The notes beneath the pieces are model-generated. The model had not been told where the DNA came from and searched no databases. It saw nothing but the letters and a program-made list of their open reading frames with translations. Positions 16,968-26,595 of a stretch of DNA of 64,000 nucleotides are shown piece after piece. Made by a program: the position numbers and the translations under genes. How positions within the stretch are numbered: the first letter of the stretch is position 1; every line of letters begins with the position of its first letter. The stretch is from Mucilaginibacter pallidiroseus (GTDB taxonomy: Bacteria; Bacteroidota; Bacteroidia; Sphingobacteriales; Sphingobacteriaceae). The stretch covers positions 305,561 to 369,560 of the forward strand of contig NZ_VOEJ01000005.1 in NCBI RefSeq assembly GCF_007846085.1. The letters run 5' to 3'.

Positions 16968-17516
16968 TTAACCTCTCGGTACCCATTGATTTTCAGGTAC
17001 TTTATCATCAAACGCAACCATACGTGCCAGGGTAAACAAGTAATCGCTCAGCCGGTTTAGATAAATAATTACCCTTTCGTCCACCTTACTTTCATCTGCC
17101 AGGTGTACACACAAACGCTCTGCCCTGCGGCAAACGCATCGAGCCACGTGGCAGTATGATATGGTGTTATTACCGCCGGGCAATATAAAATGTTTAAGCT
17201 GTGGCAAAATATCGTCCATACGGTCAATCTCTGTCTCAAGCAGCTCAATGTCCGCATTGTCCAAATGAGGTATTTGCATGGTCGATTTTTCAGGGTCGGC
17301 GGCCAGCAAAGCACCAATAGTAAATAGTCTATCCTGAATTTTTAACAAAGTATTTTTATGGCTGTTGTTCAATGGCTGATCGCGTATTAGCCCAATGTAG
17401 CTATTCAATTCATCCACTGTGCCGTAACTTTCTATGCGGATATGGTGCTTGGGTACGCGGGTACCGCCAATTAATGATGTGTAGCCTTTATCGCCTGTCT
17501 TGGTATAAATTTTCAT
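16968..17516 (-). CDS. Cob(I)alamin adenosyltransferase, PduO type
   Basis: Transfers the adenosyl group of ATP to cob(I)alamin or corrinoid, making coenzyme B12. The 182-residue protein starts MKIYTKTGDKGYTSLIGGTRVPKH, the family's N-terminal ATP-binding motif. It has the VDELNSYIG segment and the later CRRAERLCVHL helix with conserved Arg residues, and ends near LNRLSDYLFTLAR. Length is standard. No other cobalamin gene is adjacent, consistent with salvage of imported corrinoids. Confidence 0.94.
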   Translation of the reverse strand: MKIYTKTGDKGYTSLIGGTRVPKHHIRIESYGTVDELNSYIGLIRDQPLNNSHKNTLLKIQDRLFTIGALLAADPEKSTMQIPHLDNADIELLETEIDRMDDILPQLKHFILPGGNNTISYCHVARCVCRRAERLCVHLADESKVDERVIIYLNRLSDYLFTLARMVAFDDKVPENQWVPRG

Positions 17517-17621
17517 GCTTTGTATTAAAAAGCCGGGCTTATAAAATAAACTGCAAATTTGCGTTAATGAAACTTAAACATGCCCTGTATGTTTTGTTCC
17601 AAATATATGCCATTACATATT

Positions 17622-18638
17622 ATGAAAACTATTATATCAACAGCAAAGCTTGCGGTAATCAGCGTGAGCGCCTTGGCGCTTTTAAGTTTTAGCTGTGGCA
17701 ACGCTGGCAATAGTAAAAATGTAGCTGCTCAAAAAAAGCAGGAAGCGCCGGTAGCTGCCCCATCATTTAGTAAATTCATCAGCGAACAACAGTTTAATAC
17801 GCTCTTCCCCGAGCGCGATAAATTTTATACCTACCAGGCGTTTATTAAAGCCGTTGATGAACTTGCACTTATTAAGCTGCGCGTTGCGCGCCGTGCCGAA
17901 TCTGTTTACCAGTTTACCCGTACCGACAAAAGTACAGGTAAAGCCACCATTGTACGGCAGGACGGCGACTGGAACGAAGCCTGGGCCAAAGTTAAACCTG
18001 ATAGTGTTTACATGATAGATTATGGAAACTTTTGTACCGCCGGCGATGCCCAAACCAACAAACGTGAGCTGGCTGCATTTTTTGCGCAAATAGCACATGA
18101 AACACGCCATGGCCGTAACGAAAGCTATACCGACGGTTTAATGCTGCTGCATGAGGATAACACCTCTCTTAATTATATTAGCGATAGCGACGAGTATCCG
18201 CCGGTTAAAGGTCAGAAATATTATGGCCGTGGGCCAATGCAAATAAGCTATAATGGCAACTACGGCTACGCGTCCGACTGTATATTTGGTAACAAGCACA
18301 TACTGCTGGATAAGCCCAGCCTTATTGAAACCGACCCGGTAGTTTCATTTAAAACAGCAATTTATTTTTGGATGACACCAGAAACGCATAAACCATCGGC
18401 ACATGATGTGATGATTGGCAAATGGCAGCCCAAAGAGAGTGATAAGGCTAAAGGCCGTACTCCCGGCTTTGGCATGACGATCAACATTATCAACGGCGAA
18501 CTGGAGTGTAATAAGGGCGAAGATAATTACAGCATGAAAGACCGTATTGGCTTCTACCAGTTTTTCCTGAGCAAACTCGGCGTAAGCGACCCTAACTGTG
18601 CCTGCAGCTGCGGAAAGATGGAACCTTATAAATATTAA
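17622..18638 (+). CDS. GH19 chitinase-like lipoprotein
   Basis: Glycoside hydrolase family 19 protein of 338 residues when started at the ATG at 17622. The longer frame from 17580 adds 14 residues before an obvious signal peptide and is unlikely. The N-terminus is a lipoprotein signal with lipobox LLSFSC. The catalytic domain holds FFAQIAHETRHGR with a family catalytic Glu, and the YYGRGPMQISYNGNYG signature, followed by the domain end KEDRIGFYQFF-like segment (KDRIGFYQFF). Several Cys residues cluster at the C-terminus (CACSCG). It should be tethered to the envelope and hydrolyse chitin or a related polymer; peptidoglycan or exogenous chitin cannot be distinguished from sequence. Confidence 0.88.
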   Translation: MKTIISTAKLAVISVSALALLSFSCGNAGNSKNVAAQKKQEAPVAAPSFSKFISEQQFNTLFPERDKFYTYQAFIKAVDELALIKLRVARRAESVYQFTRTDKSTGKATIVRQDGDWNEAWAKVKPDSVYMIDYGNFCTAGDAQTNKRELAAFFAQIAHETRHGRNESYTDGLMLLHEDNTSLNYISDSDEYPPVKGQKYYGRGPMQISYNGNYGYASDCIFGNKHILLDKPSLIETDPVVSFKTAIYFWMTPETHKPSAHDVMIGKWQPKESDKAKGRTPGFGMTINIINGELECNKGEDNYSMKDRIGFYQFFLSKLGVSDPNCACSCGKMEPYKY

Positions 18639-18647
18639 CCCAACCAG

Positions 18648-18730
18648 TTCATGCTGAACTTATTTCAGCATCTCATCGTTCATCGTCAGCAATGACTTTC
18701 TGTGGGATGCCGACATAAATTCGGCATGAC
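18648..18730. repeat. Interspersed two-hairpin repeat (copy 1)
   Basis: Two short palindromes in one unit: ATGCTGAA/TTCAGCAT (18651-18671) and ATGCCGA/TCGGCAT (18707-18727). The same unit occurs in the opposite orientation at 63821-63889. It lies just past the GH19 stop and may also act as a transcript end. Confidence 0.65.
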
Positions 18731-18847
18731 CATTTTTTATACAGCAATGGACTTAAACGGGTATGCTATCTTCCTAAACATCGAATGGCATTTACCCAAA
18801 TTCAGAATATTACTTAACTTAGCGTAACAATACCAAACGCCCCCCTG

Positions 18848-19465
18848 ATGAGTAATTTTCTGTTTGACACCGACGGACTTGAAACCGCCCATGTTGAAAG
18901 CTTTGACGCTACCTGCAAAGCATTAAAAGACCAACACCGTGTAGAAATACCGGGACACATCAATTTCCAGTTAGAGCAATTTGATTTGCTGCGGGGCTAC
19001 AGCGACGTAAATACTCGCGATGTATTTGCGCTGAAAAACGGCGGCAGCGATAGTTACATGCTTTTTTTAGAGCTTGGCACAAACTCGGTAAATAAAGGGC
19101 AATTCAAACATCACAGCCAATACCAGCCCTGGGCACTAGCCTACCTCAAGCAGAACTTCGGCCGTGTTATAATCCGTACCGAAACTTTTTTCGACAAATT
19201 AAAGGAACTTGTGCTACCTATTGAACTTGACTTTAAAGACGACAAGCCGTTTAGTAACCGCTTTTATGTGTTAACGGATGATCGCCATAAGGCCGAGAAA
19301 GCGATAACACAGCAATTCAGGAATGCTGTCATGGAAATTGAGGAGAAGGATTTTATTATTGAGATTGTTGAGCATACCCTTATTATAGGCAACCGCAAAC
19401 CCATACTGCCCGAGCACGCCTGCTACCTGGCAGACTTTGTTACTAAGCTTGCCGCGATAGCATAA
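18848..19465 (+). CDS. Protein of unknown function (soluble, 205 residues)
   Basis: I do not recognise the family with confidence. The protein is soluble with no signal peptide or transmembrane segment. It has a mixed alpha/beta composition, a middle region rich in aromatic residues and a C-terminal part with FSNRFYVLTDDRHKAEKAIT, then IEIVEHTLIIGNRK. That ending faintly resembles the C-terminal half of DUF3137 proteins (FxxRFxVxSxD ... followed by a short strand pair), but I would not assign it. The coding frame is clean over its whole length and ends 23 bp inside the convergent gene at 19443-19928. Confidence 0.7.
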   Translation: MSNFLFDTDGLETAHVESFDATCKALKDQHRVEIPGHINFQLEQFDLLRGYSDVNTRDVFALKNGGSDSYMLFLELGTNSVNKGQFKHHSQYQPWALAYLKQNFGRVIIRTETFFDKLKELVLPIELDFKDDKPFSNRFYVLTDDRHKAEKAITQQFRNAVMEIEEKDFIIEIVEHTLIIGNRKPILPEHACYLADFVTKLAAIA

Positions 19466-19928
19466 ATCCATGGCTGGTTAGCCAGGCCGTTAAACCGTCG
19501 GGATCATTGGTGCCTATAACTATTACGCTGTCATCATCAAGGGTTAATTGTAAGCCCATATTACCACGAGCGTTATAGTAAGTTATGCCTGTACTAATGT
19601 CATACCTTATACCATAGCCAACAAAGCCGTAAGCAATTACCTCCATATCTTTTACATCGGCAAAGCTTATTTCCTTTTTCAATAACGGGAACATGGTAAT
19701 GTTGATGCTTTGTGTATCTATCATGGTTATGAGGCGCATATTGTAGGCGCCGAAAGTCATCCCTACTGTAATGGCCCAGATAGATATAAGCAACGTGTTT
19801 GATGCAGGGTGGTTGCCAATCTGTATCTTCAGCAACACTTGTATTACTACAAATACCGAAAAAACCAGACTTATAAATGCTGCCGGCAAGGTTAAAAGGC
19901 TACTGAATTTTTGGCTTTCCCGGTACAT
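19443..19928 (-). CDS. Membrane protein with PH-like C-terminal domain, unknown function
   Basis: 161 residues with two hydrophobic helices near the N-terminus (FSSLLTLPAAFISLVFSVFVVIQVLL and LLISIWAITVGMTFGAY). A beta-rich C-terminal domain follows, in which GYGIRYDISTGITYYN, LQLTLDDDSVIVIGTNDP and a final amphipathic helix suggest a bacterial PH-like fold. Such small proteins are common and uncharacterised. It overlaps the convergent gene by 23 bp at the 3' end. Confidence 0.7.
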   Translation of the reverse strand: MYRESQKFSSLLTLPAAFISLVFSVFVVIQVLLKIQIGNHPASNTLLISIWAITVGMTFGAYNMRLITMIDTQSINITMFPLLKKEISFADVKDMEVIAYGFVGYGIRYDISTGITYYNARGNMGLQLTLDDDSVIVIGTNDPDGLTAWLTSHGFMLSRQA

Positions 19929-20009
19929 ACTTAACCTTCGCTCAATTATAAATTGTTAGTTTAATTGAAGTTACGAAATTAATAGGAAAGCACTATAATA
20001 ACGGGCAAT

Positions 20010-20768
20010 CTATTTTTGCAGGTTGATGCCTGAGGTAGGAATGCGGTTGCTAACGGTTTGTATATTATCGTTGATATAATCGTTCTCCACCAAACCGTCA
20101 CGCATACGCACAATTCGATGGGCATGCAAAGCAATATCTTCCTCGTGCGTTACCAGTATAATAGTATTGCCTTTGGCATGAATATCCTCCATCAGCCCCA
20201 TAATTTCTATTGAGGTTTTTGTATCCAGGTTACCTGTAGGCTCATCGGCCAAAATAATAGAAGGGTTGTTGATGAGCGCCCTGGCAACGGCTACACGCTG
20301 GCGTTGACCGCCCGAAAGCTCATTCGGTCTGTGGTCGGTTCTGTTGCCTAAACCCACATTTTCCAATGCCTGGCGCGCGCGCTGGTTACGCTTTTCCTTA
20401 CTTACCCCAGCATAAATCAATGGCAGGGCTACGTTATCAAGCGCACTATTGCGGGGCAGCAGGTTGAAAGTCTGGAAAACGAAGCCTATCTCGCTGTTAC
20501 GCACGTCGGCCAGTTCATTATCCGTCATGTGGCTTACGTTGATACCGTTCAGGATATATTCGCCTTTGCTGGGAGTATCAAGGCAGCCAAGAATATTCAT
20601 CAGGGTTGACTTACCAGAACCGGATGGCCCCATCAGCGCCACAAACTCACCTTTATTTATGGTTAACGATACCGATTTAATGGCATGGATAACCTCGGCC
20701 CCGATAACATATTTACGGCCGATATCATTGATAATTATAAGAGGCTCCTGTTTGGCAAATGATAGCAT
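20010..20768 (-). CDS. ABC transporter ATP-binding protein, MacB/LolD type
   Basis: Cytoplasmic ATPase of 252 residues. Walker [10 protein letters not shown] (about 50-58), Q-loop [18 protein letters not shown], signature [15 protein letters not shown], Walker [13 protein letters not shown] and the H-loop LVTHEED are all present. The MacB/LolD class is indicated by the signature neighbourhood and by the [12 protein letters not shown] segment. The partner permease is not adjacent; the MacB-type permease at 12551-13798 is the only candidate in the window. The C-terminal 30 residues extend past the usual core. Confidence 0.93.
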   Translation of the reverse strand: MLSFAKQEPLIIINDIGRKYVIGAEVIHAIKSVSLTINKGEFVALMGPSGSGKSTLMNILGCLDTPSKGEYILNGINVSHMTDNELADVRNSEIGFVFQTFNLLPRNSALDNVALPLIYAGVSKEKRNQRARQALENVGLGNRTDHRPNELSGGQRQRVAVARALINNPSIILADEPTGNLDTKTSIEIMGLMEDIHAKGNTIILVTHEEDIALHAHRIVRMRDGLVENDYINDNIQTVSNRIPTSGINLQK

Positions 20769-20899
20769 AAAATGCGGGTAATTTGCTGCTTTGACAATGA
20801 GGCCGGCATAAATGTTACAGATTTTTTCAGAATCAGGAAATCAGATTCAGGAATCAAGACACTTTGGCTTCTTCTTATCCTGAATCTTGATTCTAAAAA

Positions 20900-21190
20900 C
20901 TACTTATTAATAACCTTCGCTACTAAAAAGTGGCTGCCGTCATGCTCGGGTGCGTTTTCAAGTGCCTCGGCAGTGGTAATAACCTGTTTTACCACATCTT
21001 CGCGAAGTATGTTTTCATCGTCGGTCATGTAAACAAGTGGTTCAACGCCTGTGGTATCAACCTCGTTAAGCTTATCCATAAAGCCCAAAATCTTGTTCAT
21101 GTCCTTTATAATCTCGGGCTTTTCGGCTGCCGAAAGTTCGAGGCGTGCAAGGTGGGCTACTTTGTCTACTGTTTGTTCGTCGATGATCAT
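20900..21190 (-). CDS. gatC: Aspartyl/glutamyl-tRNA(Asn/Gln) amidotransferase subunit C
   Basis: Small stabilising subunit (96 residues) of the GatCAB transamidosome that converts Glu-tRNA(Gln) and Asp-tRNA(Asn) to the amidated forms. The motif DKVAHLARLEL at the N-terminus, followed by INKILGFMDKL-like helix and DTTGVEPLVYM, is typical. gatA and gatB are elsewhere. The start overlaps the stop of plsC by 4 bp, so the two genes are translationally coupled. Confidence 0.93.
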   Translation of the reverse strand: MIIDEQTVDKVAHLARLELSAAEKPEIIKDMNKILGFMDKLNEVDTTGVEPLVYMTDDENILREDVVKQVITTAEALENAPEHDGSHFLVAKVINK

Positions 21191-21927
21191 GCTTGTGCTA
21201 ATTTATCATTGATGATGTTGTACACCTGGTCGCGCAAGGCGTCGGCATCATCAATAGTTAAATGCGCCGTTTCAATAGGCTTATGTACAAATATACGGCA
21301 AACTCCGGGTTTCGAGCCATATTTAAGGCCATCATCCCACAAAACTTTCCAGGTATCTAATGATGTTACGGGTATAATAGGCACCTTCAATTCTATAGCC
21401 ATCCTGAAGGGGCCATTCTTAAATTGGTGCAGCGTGGGCGGGTAATCGTCGGGTATAGCTGCCTCGGGGAATATAATGGTGGTTATGCCGCTTTGCACCC
21501 GCTCCATAGCTTTTTTAAAGGCGCGAAAAGAAGCGATCTTACTGCTGCGGTCAACAGGGATATCAACGGTTCTGAAAAACAGCGACGTTACAAAAAAATC
21601 AGCAAGCTCCTGTTTGCCCATAAAGCAGTAGTCGCTCTTAATCAGCGCACTAACGGAAGTGATATCCAGGTTGGATGTATGGTTAGGGCAAACAATGTAA
21701 GTTTTACTCCAGTCTATCGCCTGCTCATACGCTATTTTATAACGGATGCCAACACAAAACGAACTTACTAAGCCCCACATTCTCCTAAGTGCTGTCATTT
21801 TAGGGTAGCGGCTCGGCTTACGCGAAAAGTAGTAGAAAAATGGGTATAAAAAGAAGTATGAAACAGCCACACTTGCACCGTAAAGGTAAACGTGCGCTTT
21901 TCTGAATATCATTTTCATCAACCTCAA
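21187..21927 (-). CDS. plsC: 1-acyl-sn-glycerol-3-phosphate acyltransferase (PlsC family)
   Basis: Membrane acyltransferase making phosphatidic acid from lysophosphatidic acid. In 246 residues: an N-terminal hydrophobic anchor (VYLYGASVAVSYFFLYPFFYYFS), the catalytic NHTSNLD (HX4D) motif at about residues 81-87, the substrate-binding VDRSS region, and FPEA in place of FPEG as motif III. Other candidate Met starts lie 9 and 15 bp downstream of 21927. It precedes gatC in an overlapping pair and is divergent from trpS with only 32 bp between the start codons, so their promoters must overlap or lie inside the genes. Confidence 0.88.
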   Translation of the reverse strand: MRLMKMIFRKAHVYLYGASVAVSYFFLYPFFYYFSRKPSRYPKMTALRRMWGLVSSFCVGIRYKIAYEQAIDWSKTYIVCPNHTSNLDITSVSALIKSDYCFMGKQELADFFVTSLFFRTVDIPVDRSSKIASFRAFKKAMERVQSGITTIIFPEAAIPDDYPPTLHQFKNGPFRMAIELKVPIIPVTSLDTWKVLWDDGLKYGSKPGVCRIFVHKPIETAHLTIDDADALRDQVYNIINDKLAQA

Positions 21928-21959
21928 AAATATAAAAATTCCTTACTTTCGGCCTTTAT

Positions 21960-22955
21960 ATGGAAACTGTTGTTAGCGGCATTCGATCTACCGGAAACCT
22001 GCATTTAGGAAACTATTACGGAGCTATTCAAAACTTCGTAAAGATGCAGCATGAGTATAATTGCTATTTTTTTATTGCCGACCTGCACTCGCTTACTACC
22101 CACCCTACCCCTGCTGATTTACACGGCAATGTAAAACAGGTGCTGGTAGAATACCTGGCGGCAGGTATCGACCCGGAAAAAGCTACCATATACATACAAA
22201 GCGATGTTCCTGAAGTGGCCGAACTTTATTTGTACCTGAATATGAACGCCTACCTTGGCGAGCTGGAACGCGCCACATCATTTAAAGATAAAGTGCGCGC
22301 CAACCCTGATAATGTTAACGCGGGTTTGCTAACCTACCCCGTTTTAATGGCTGCTGACATCATCATCCATAAAGCTACTAAGGTACCTGTTGGTAAGGAC
22401 CAGGAACAGCACCTTGAAATGGCCCGTACATTTGGCAACCGTTTCAATCGCTTGTACAAAAACGACTATTTCCCGGAGCCCTATGCATTTACATTTGGTG
22501 AAAACCTGGTAAAAATACCGGGGCTTGACGGTAAGGGTAAAATGGGCAAAAGCGAAGGCGCAGGCAATGCCGTTTATTTATCAGATACGCCCGAGGCTAT
22601 CCGCAAAAAAGTGATGCGTGCAGTTACCGATGGTGGACCAACCACAGAAAACCAGACTAAACCGCAGGAGATACAAAATCTGTTCGACCTGATGAACGTG
22701 GTATCGACACCGGATACTTACGCACATTTTGAGAACCTGTACAATACAATGGCCATACGTTACGGCGACTTTAAAAAGCAGTTAGCCGAAGACATGATCA
22801 TCGCTACAGCACCCATCCGCGACAGGATCAATGACATCGCAAATGATGCCGACTATCTACGCAAGGTAGCCCAGTTGGGTGCTGATAAGGCTCGTGAAAG
22901 CGCGCGCAAAACCATTAAAGAAGTAAGAGAAATAATAGGGTTTAAGAGCTTTTAA
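21960..22955 (+). CDS. trpS: Tryptophanyl-tRNA synthetase
   Basis: Class I aminoacyl-tRNA synthetase charging tRNA(Trp). The HIGH-like motif is GNLHLGNYYGA near residue 13, and the KMSKS-like motif is GKMGKSEGAGNAVYLSD at about residue 193. Length (331) fits the family. There is an unusually tight divergent arrangement with plsC. No regulatory T-box is expected in this phylum and none is seen. Confidence 0.97.
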   Translation: METVVSGIRSTGNLHLGNYYGAIQNFVKMQHEYNCYFFIADLHSLTTHPTPADLHGNVKQVLVEYLAAGIDPEKATIYIQSDVPEVAELYLYLNMNAYLGELERATSFKDKVRANPDNVNAGLLTYPVLMAADIIIHKATKVPVGKDQEQHLEMARTFGNRFNRLYKNDYFPEPYAFTFGENLVKIPGLDGKGKMGKSEGAGNAVYLSDTPEAIRKKVMRAVTDGGPTTENQTKPQEIQNLFDLMNVVSTPDTYAHFENLYNTMAIRYGDFKKQLAEDMIIATAPIRDRINDIANDADYLRKVAQLGADKARESARKTIKEVREIIGFKSF

Positions 22956-23073
22956 GAATAGCACTTAGTTGATGGTTCATGGTTCATAGCTTATATTAGC
23001 AAAGTAGTTGGTGTTGTAAGCATATATTTTCCATGAACTATAATCTGTTAACCAACAAACGCAAAATAAACAC

Positions 23074-23688
23074 ATGCACATAGCTATTGTAGGAAATATT
23101 GGCGCCGGTAAAACCACGTTAACCGAAATGCTGGCCAAAAATTACGGCTGGGACCCTTTGTTCGAGGCGGTTGATAACAACCCTTACCTGGAGGATTTTT
23201 ACAGCGACATGAAACGCTGGAGCTTTAATCTGCAAATATATTTCCTAAACAGCCGTTATCGCCAGATTGTAGAGATCCAAAAAAGCGGCCGCAATATTTT
23301 GCAGGACCGTACCATATACGAGGATGCTTACATTTTTGCAGAAAACCTGTATGATATGGGCCTCATGACCAGCCGTGATTATGAGAACTACGAAAGCATG
23401 TTTGACAACATTACTGAGTTTATAAAACCGCCCGATTTGCTGGTTTACCTGAAAGCTTCGGTACCTACGTTGGTGAATAACATTCAACGCCGCGGCCGTG
23501 AGTATGAGATTGGTATCAGGATAGATTACCTGTCGAAACTTAACGAGAAGTACGATAAGTGGATAAGCAATTACAACCTTGGTAAGCTGCTAATTTTAGA
23601 CAAAGACAACCTGGACTTCGCCAACAATACCGAAGATATGGCCTTTATTGTAAATGCCATTGAGCGTGAAATAAATGGGTTGTTTTAA
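23074..23688 (+). CDS. Deoxynucleoside kinase
   Basis: Phosphorylates deoxynucleosides in the salvage pathway (dNK/dCK/dGK family). 204 residues: P-loop GNIGAGKTT at the N-terminus, substrate-site region FEAVDNNPYLEDFY and QIYFLNSRY, and the DRTIYEDAYIFAENL (ERS/DR motif), followed by the lid RRGREYEIGIR. The C-terminus overlaps the following gene by 14 bp. Which base is preferred cannot be read from the sequence. Confidence 0.9.
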   Translation: MHIAIVGNIGAGKTTLTEMLAKNYGWDPLFEAVDNNPYLEDFYSDMKRWSFNLQIYFLNSRYRQIVEIQKSGRNILQDRTIYEDAYIFAENLYDMGLMTSRDYENYESMFDNITEFIKPPDLLVYLKASVPTLVNNIQRRGREYEIGIRIDYLSKLNEKYDKWISNYNLGKLLILDKDNLDFANNTEDMAFIVNAIEREINGLF

Positions 23689-24439
23689 TATAAAGCATTT
23701 TTTACTTGCAGCCATTGGCTGCATTTTTTTTATATCGGGATGCTTATGGCTTAGTCCAACCAAAGAGTTGGATTTAAAATCATTTACTATCACCGTTCCT
23801 AAAAACTGGTCATACAAGCCCACTGAGGGAATTGATTCATTTGTTGGAGAAATTATTGGGCCTTTTGTAAATTTAAACTTCGACTTTAGTGAGATGGGTT
23901 ATGCAAATTCGCTCATACAAACGGAACAAGACTTTATTAAAGCCGAGCGCTATTCAAGATCTTGCAATTTCTGCAAGCCAGGGATCACATATATCAGTGA
24001 AAAAGATGCCACAAAAGCTATTACTGATGAAATGAGAAGAACCGGGATCAAAAATCGGAAACATATAAAAATAGCGCCAAATCCCGTTTACGAAACCAAA
24101 GAAACAATACGGAGTCCGTTGACAAAAGAAAAAGCGAAATTTCATAACCCGGACTTCATAGCTGATTTAACATATCAAGATAGTACCATTTCAGTGCCTG
24201 TCAATATACCAGAAGACATTAAGTCACATAACTTTCGGTTTGACACCACGTCAAAATTTATCATCAAGACAGTCTGGCCAAAATTCACCGGCAAAGGCAT
24301 GACAGGTATTTATATCAAAAGCAAAACTTCCGCTTTAAACTTTAAGATGAGTGCTTATAACCTTCCAAAACAACAGCAGGACGAAGTACTGAAAGCTTTT
24401 AAAACCATCCAGATTAAAGGAGAACTCGTCAGTCCCTAA
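23675..24439 (+). CDS. Lipoprotein of unknown function
   Basis: 254 residues. It begins with a lipoprotein signal peptide with lipobox FISGC (Cys at about residue 23), followed by a beta-rich domain (LKSFTITVPKNWSYKP) that is reminiscent of the PsbP/DcrB-type fold in its opening strand pair, an impression only. A middle region carries a cluster of Lys/Arg and Cys (CNFCKPGITY). The gene starts 14 bp inside the end of the deoxynucleoside kinase gene and ends 4 bp inside the convergent AraC gene. Function unknown; envelope location inferred from the lipobox. Confidence 0.75.
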   Translation: MGCFNIKHFLLAAIGCIFFISGCLWLSPTKELDLKSFTITVPKNWSYKPTEGIDSFVGEIIGPFVNLNFDFSEMGYANSLIQTEQDFIKAERYSRSCNFCKPGITYISEKDATKAITDEMRRTGIKNRKHIKIAPNPVYETKETIRSPLTKEKAKFHNPDFIADLTYQDSTISVPVNIPEDIKSHNFRFDTTSKFIIKTVWPKFTGKGMTGIYIKSKTSALNFKMSAYNLPKQQQDEVLKAFKTIQIKGELVSP

Positions 24440-25344
24440 TTACTACCTCTAAACCCTGCCGGGGTTAAACCCGTTTTGTTTTTAAACAACCTGTTAAAAT
24501 ACTGCGGGTATTCAAAACCAAGCTTGTAGGCCGTTTCGTTTATGGTAAGTTGAGTGGTAAGCAACAGTTCTTTCGCTTTTTCTATCAGGTGTTTATGAAT
24601 ATGCTGCTGTGCGCTTTGGCCGGTTACATTGCGCAGCATATCGCTCAGGTAATGGGCAGATACATTCAGTTCGGCAGCCACATCATTTACATTGGGCAAC
24701 TGTTCTATTACATCCTGCTCAAAGTAGGTGCGCAGGTACTGGTTAAATTTTATGAGCAAATCTTCCTCGGCATTACGGCGGGTAATAAACTGGCGGTTGT
24801 AAAAGCGGTTGCAGTAGTTTAGTAACAGGTCCAGGTGCGATACAATCACGTCTTGGCTAAAAGCATCTATGGATTGCTCATATTCGTTACGAATATCCTG
24901 CATTATCTTTTCTATCATCCGCTCCTCATCTTCAGATAAATGCAGAGCCTCGTTGGCGCTGTACGAGAAAAAATTATAATCGTTTATCTTTTTACCCAAT
25001 CCATATTTACGAATCAAATCAGGATGAAACATCAAGAACCAGCCCGAAATGGCGGGTGTGTTCTGATCCATATCAATAGTAAAAACCTGCTTCGGTTCCG
25101 AGAAGCCCATTATCCCCTCGCTAAAATCATAATACTGCTGGCCATACCGCATTGGGAACTTAATATTACGCTTTATAAATACGCTGTAAAAATTGTAAAT
25201 CATTTTTAAGGGCATATCGGTACGCATTGGCACACAAGCTATCTCAACAACCATCAATAATGGATTTTTTGGTTTCGGATATCCCAACAGGTCGCAAAAA
25301 TCCGTTATGGAATTAAGCATTATGGGTTGCGTAGTTTTTTTCAT
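24436..25344 (-). CDS. AraC-family transcriptional regulator
   Basis: DNA-binding regulator of 302 residues. The C-terminal ~100 residues hold two helix-turn-helix units: NDVAAELNVSAHYLSDMLRN and, after SAQQHIHKHLIEKAKELL, the second unit INETAYKLGFEYPQYFNRLFKNKTGLTPAGFR. That is the standard AraC signature. The N-terminal part is a sensor domain of unknown ligand. It lies 3' of an aldo/keto reductase gene on the same strand, with 68 bp between them, an arrangement compatible with co-transcription and local control of that reductase. Confidence 0.92.
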   Translation of the reverse strand: MKKTTQPIMLNSITDFCDLLGYPKPKNPLLMVVEIACVPMRTDMPLKMIYNFYSVFIKRNIKFPMRYGQQYYDFSEGIMGFSEPKQVFTIDMDQNTPAISGWFLMFHPDLIRKYGLGKKINDYNFFSYSANEALHLSEDEERMIEKIMQDIRNEYEQSIDAFSQDVIVSHLDLLLNYCNRFYNRQFITRRNAEEDLLIKFNQYLRTYFEQDVIEQLPNVNDVAAELNVSAHYLSDMLRNVTGQSAQQHIHKHLIEKAKELLLTTQLTINETAYKLGFEYPQYFNRLFKNKTGLTPAGFRGSN

Positions 25345-25412
25345 AGCTTGATTTAATGCGCATGGCAGACTAGTAAAATGTAGCTGCCATGCACCATAAA
25401 TATATAATGATT

Positions 25413-26423
<1,011 letters not shown>

Positions 26424-26595
26424 TGTTTGTTTAAATAAATGTTGATACAAAGGTTGGTATTGCCACTGGCCAAAAATTATACAAACCCGACCACTTTGTA
26501 TACAAACCGTATAAAGCGCTGGCGGAGTACGGAAATACGTTGCGTGGCAAAACTTTAAATGGCGGCTTTAGGTTTCATAAACTAAAAAGGATACA

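Noticed and set aside
20930..21445. Plus-strand frame of 171 codons over gatC and plsC
   Set aside because: Runs antisense across two genes with confirmed motifs and has no promoter.
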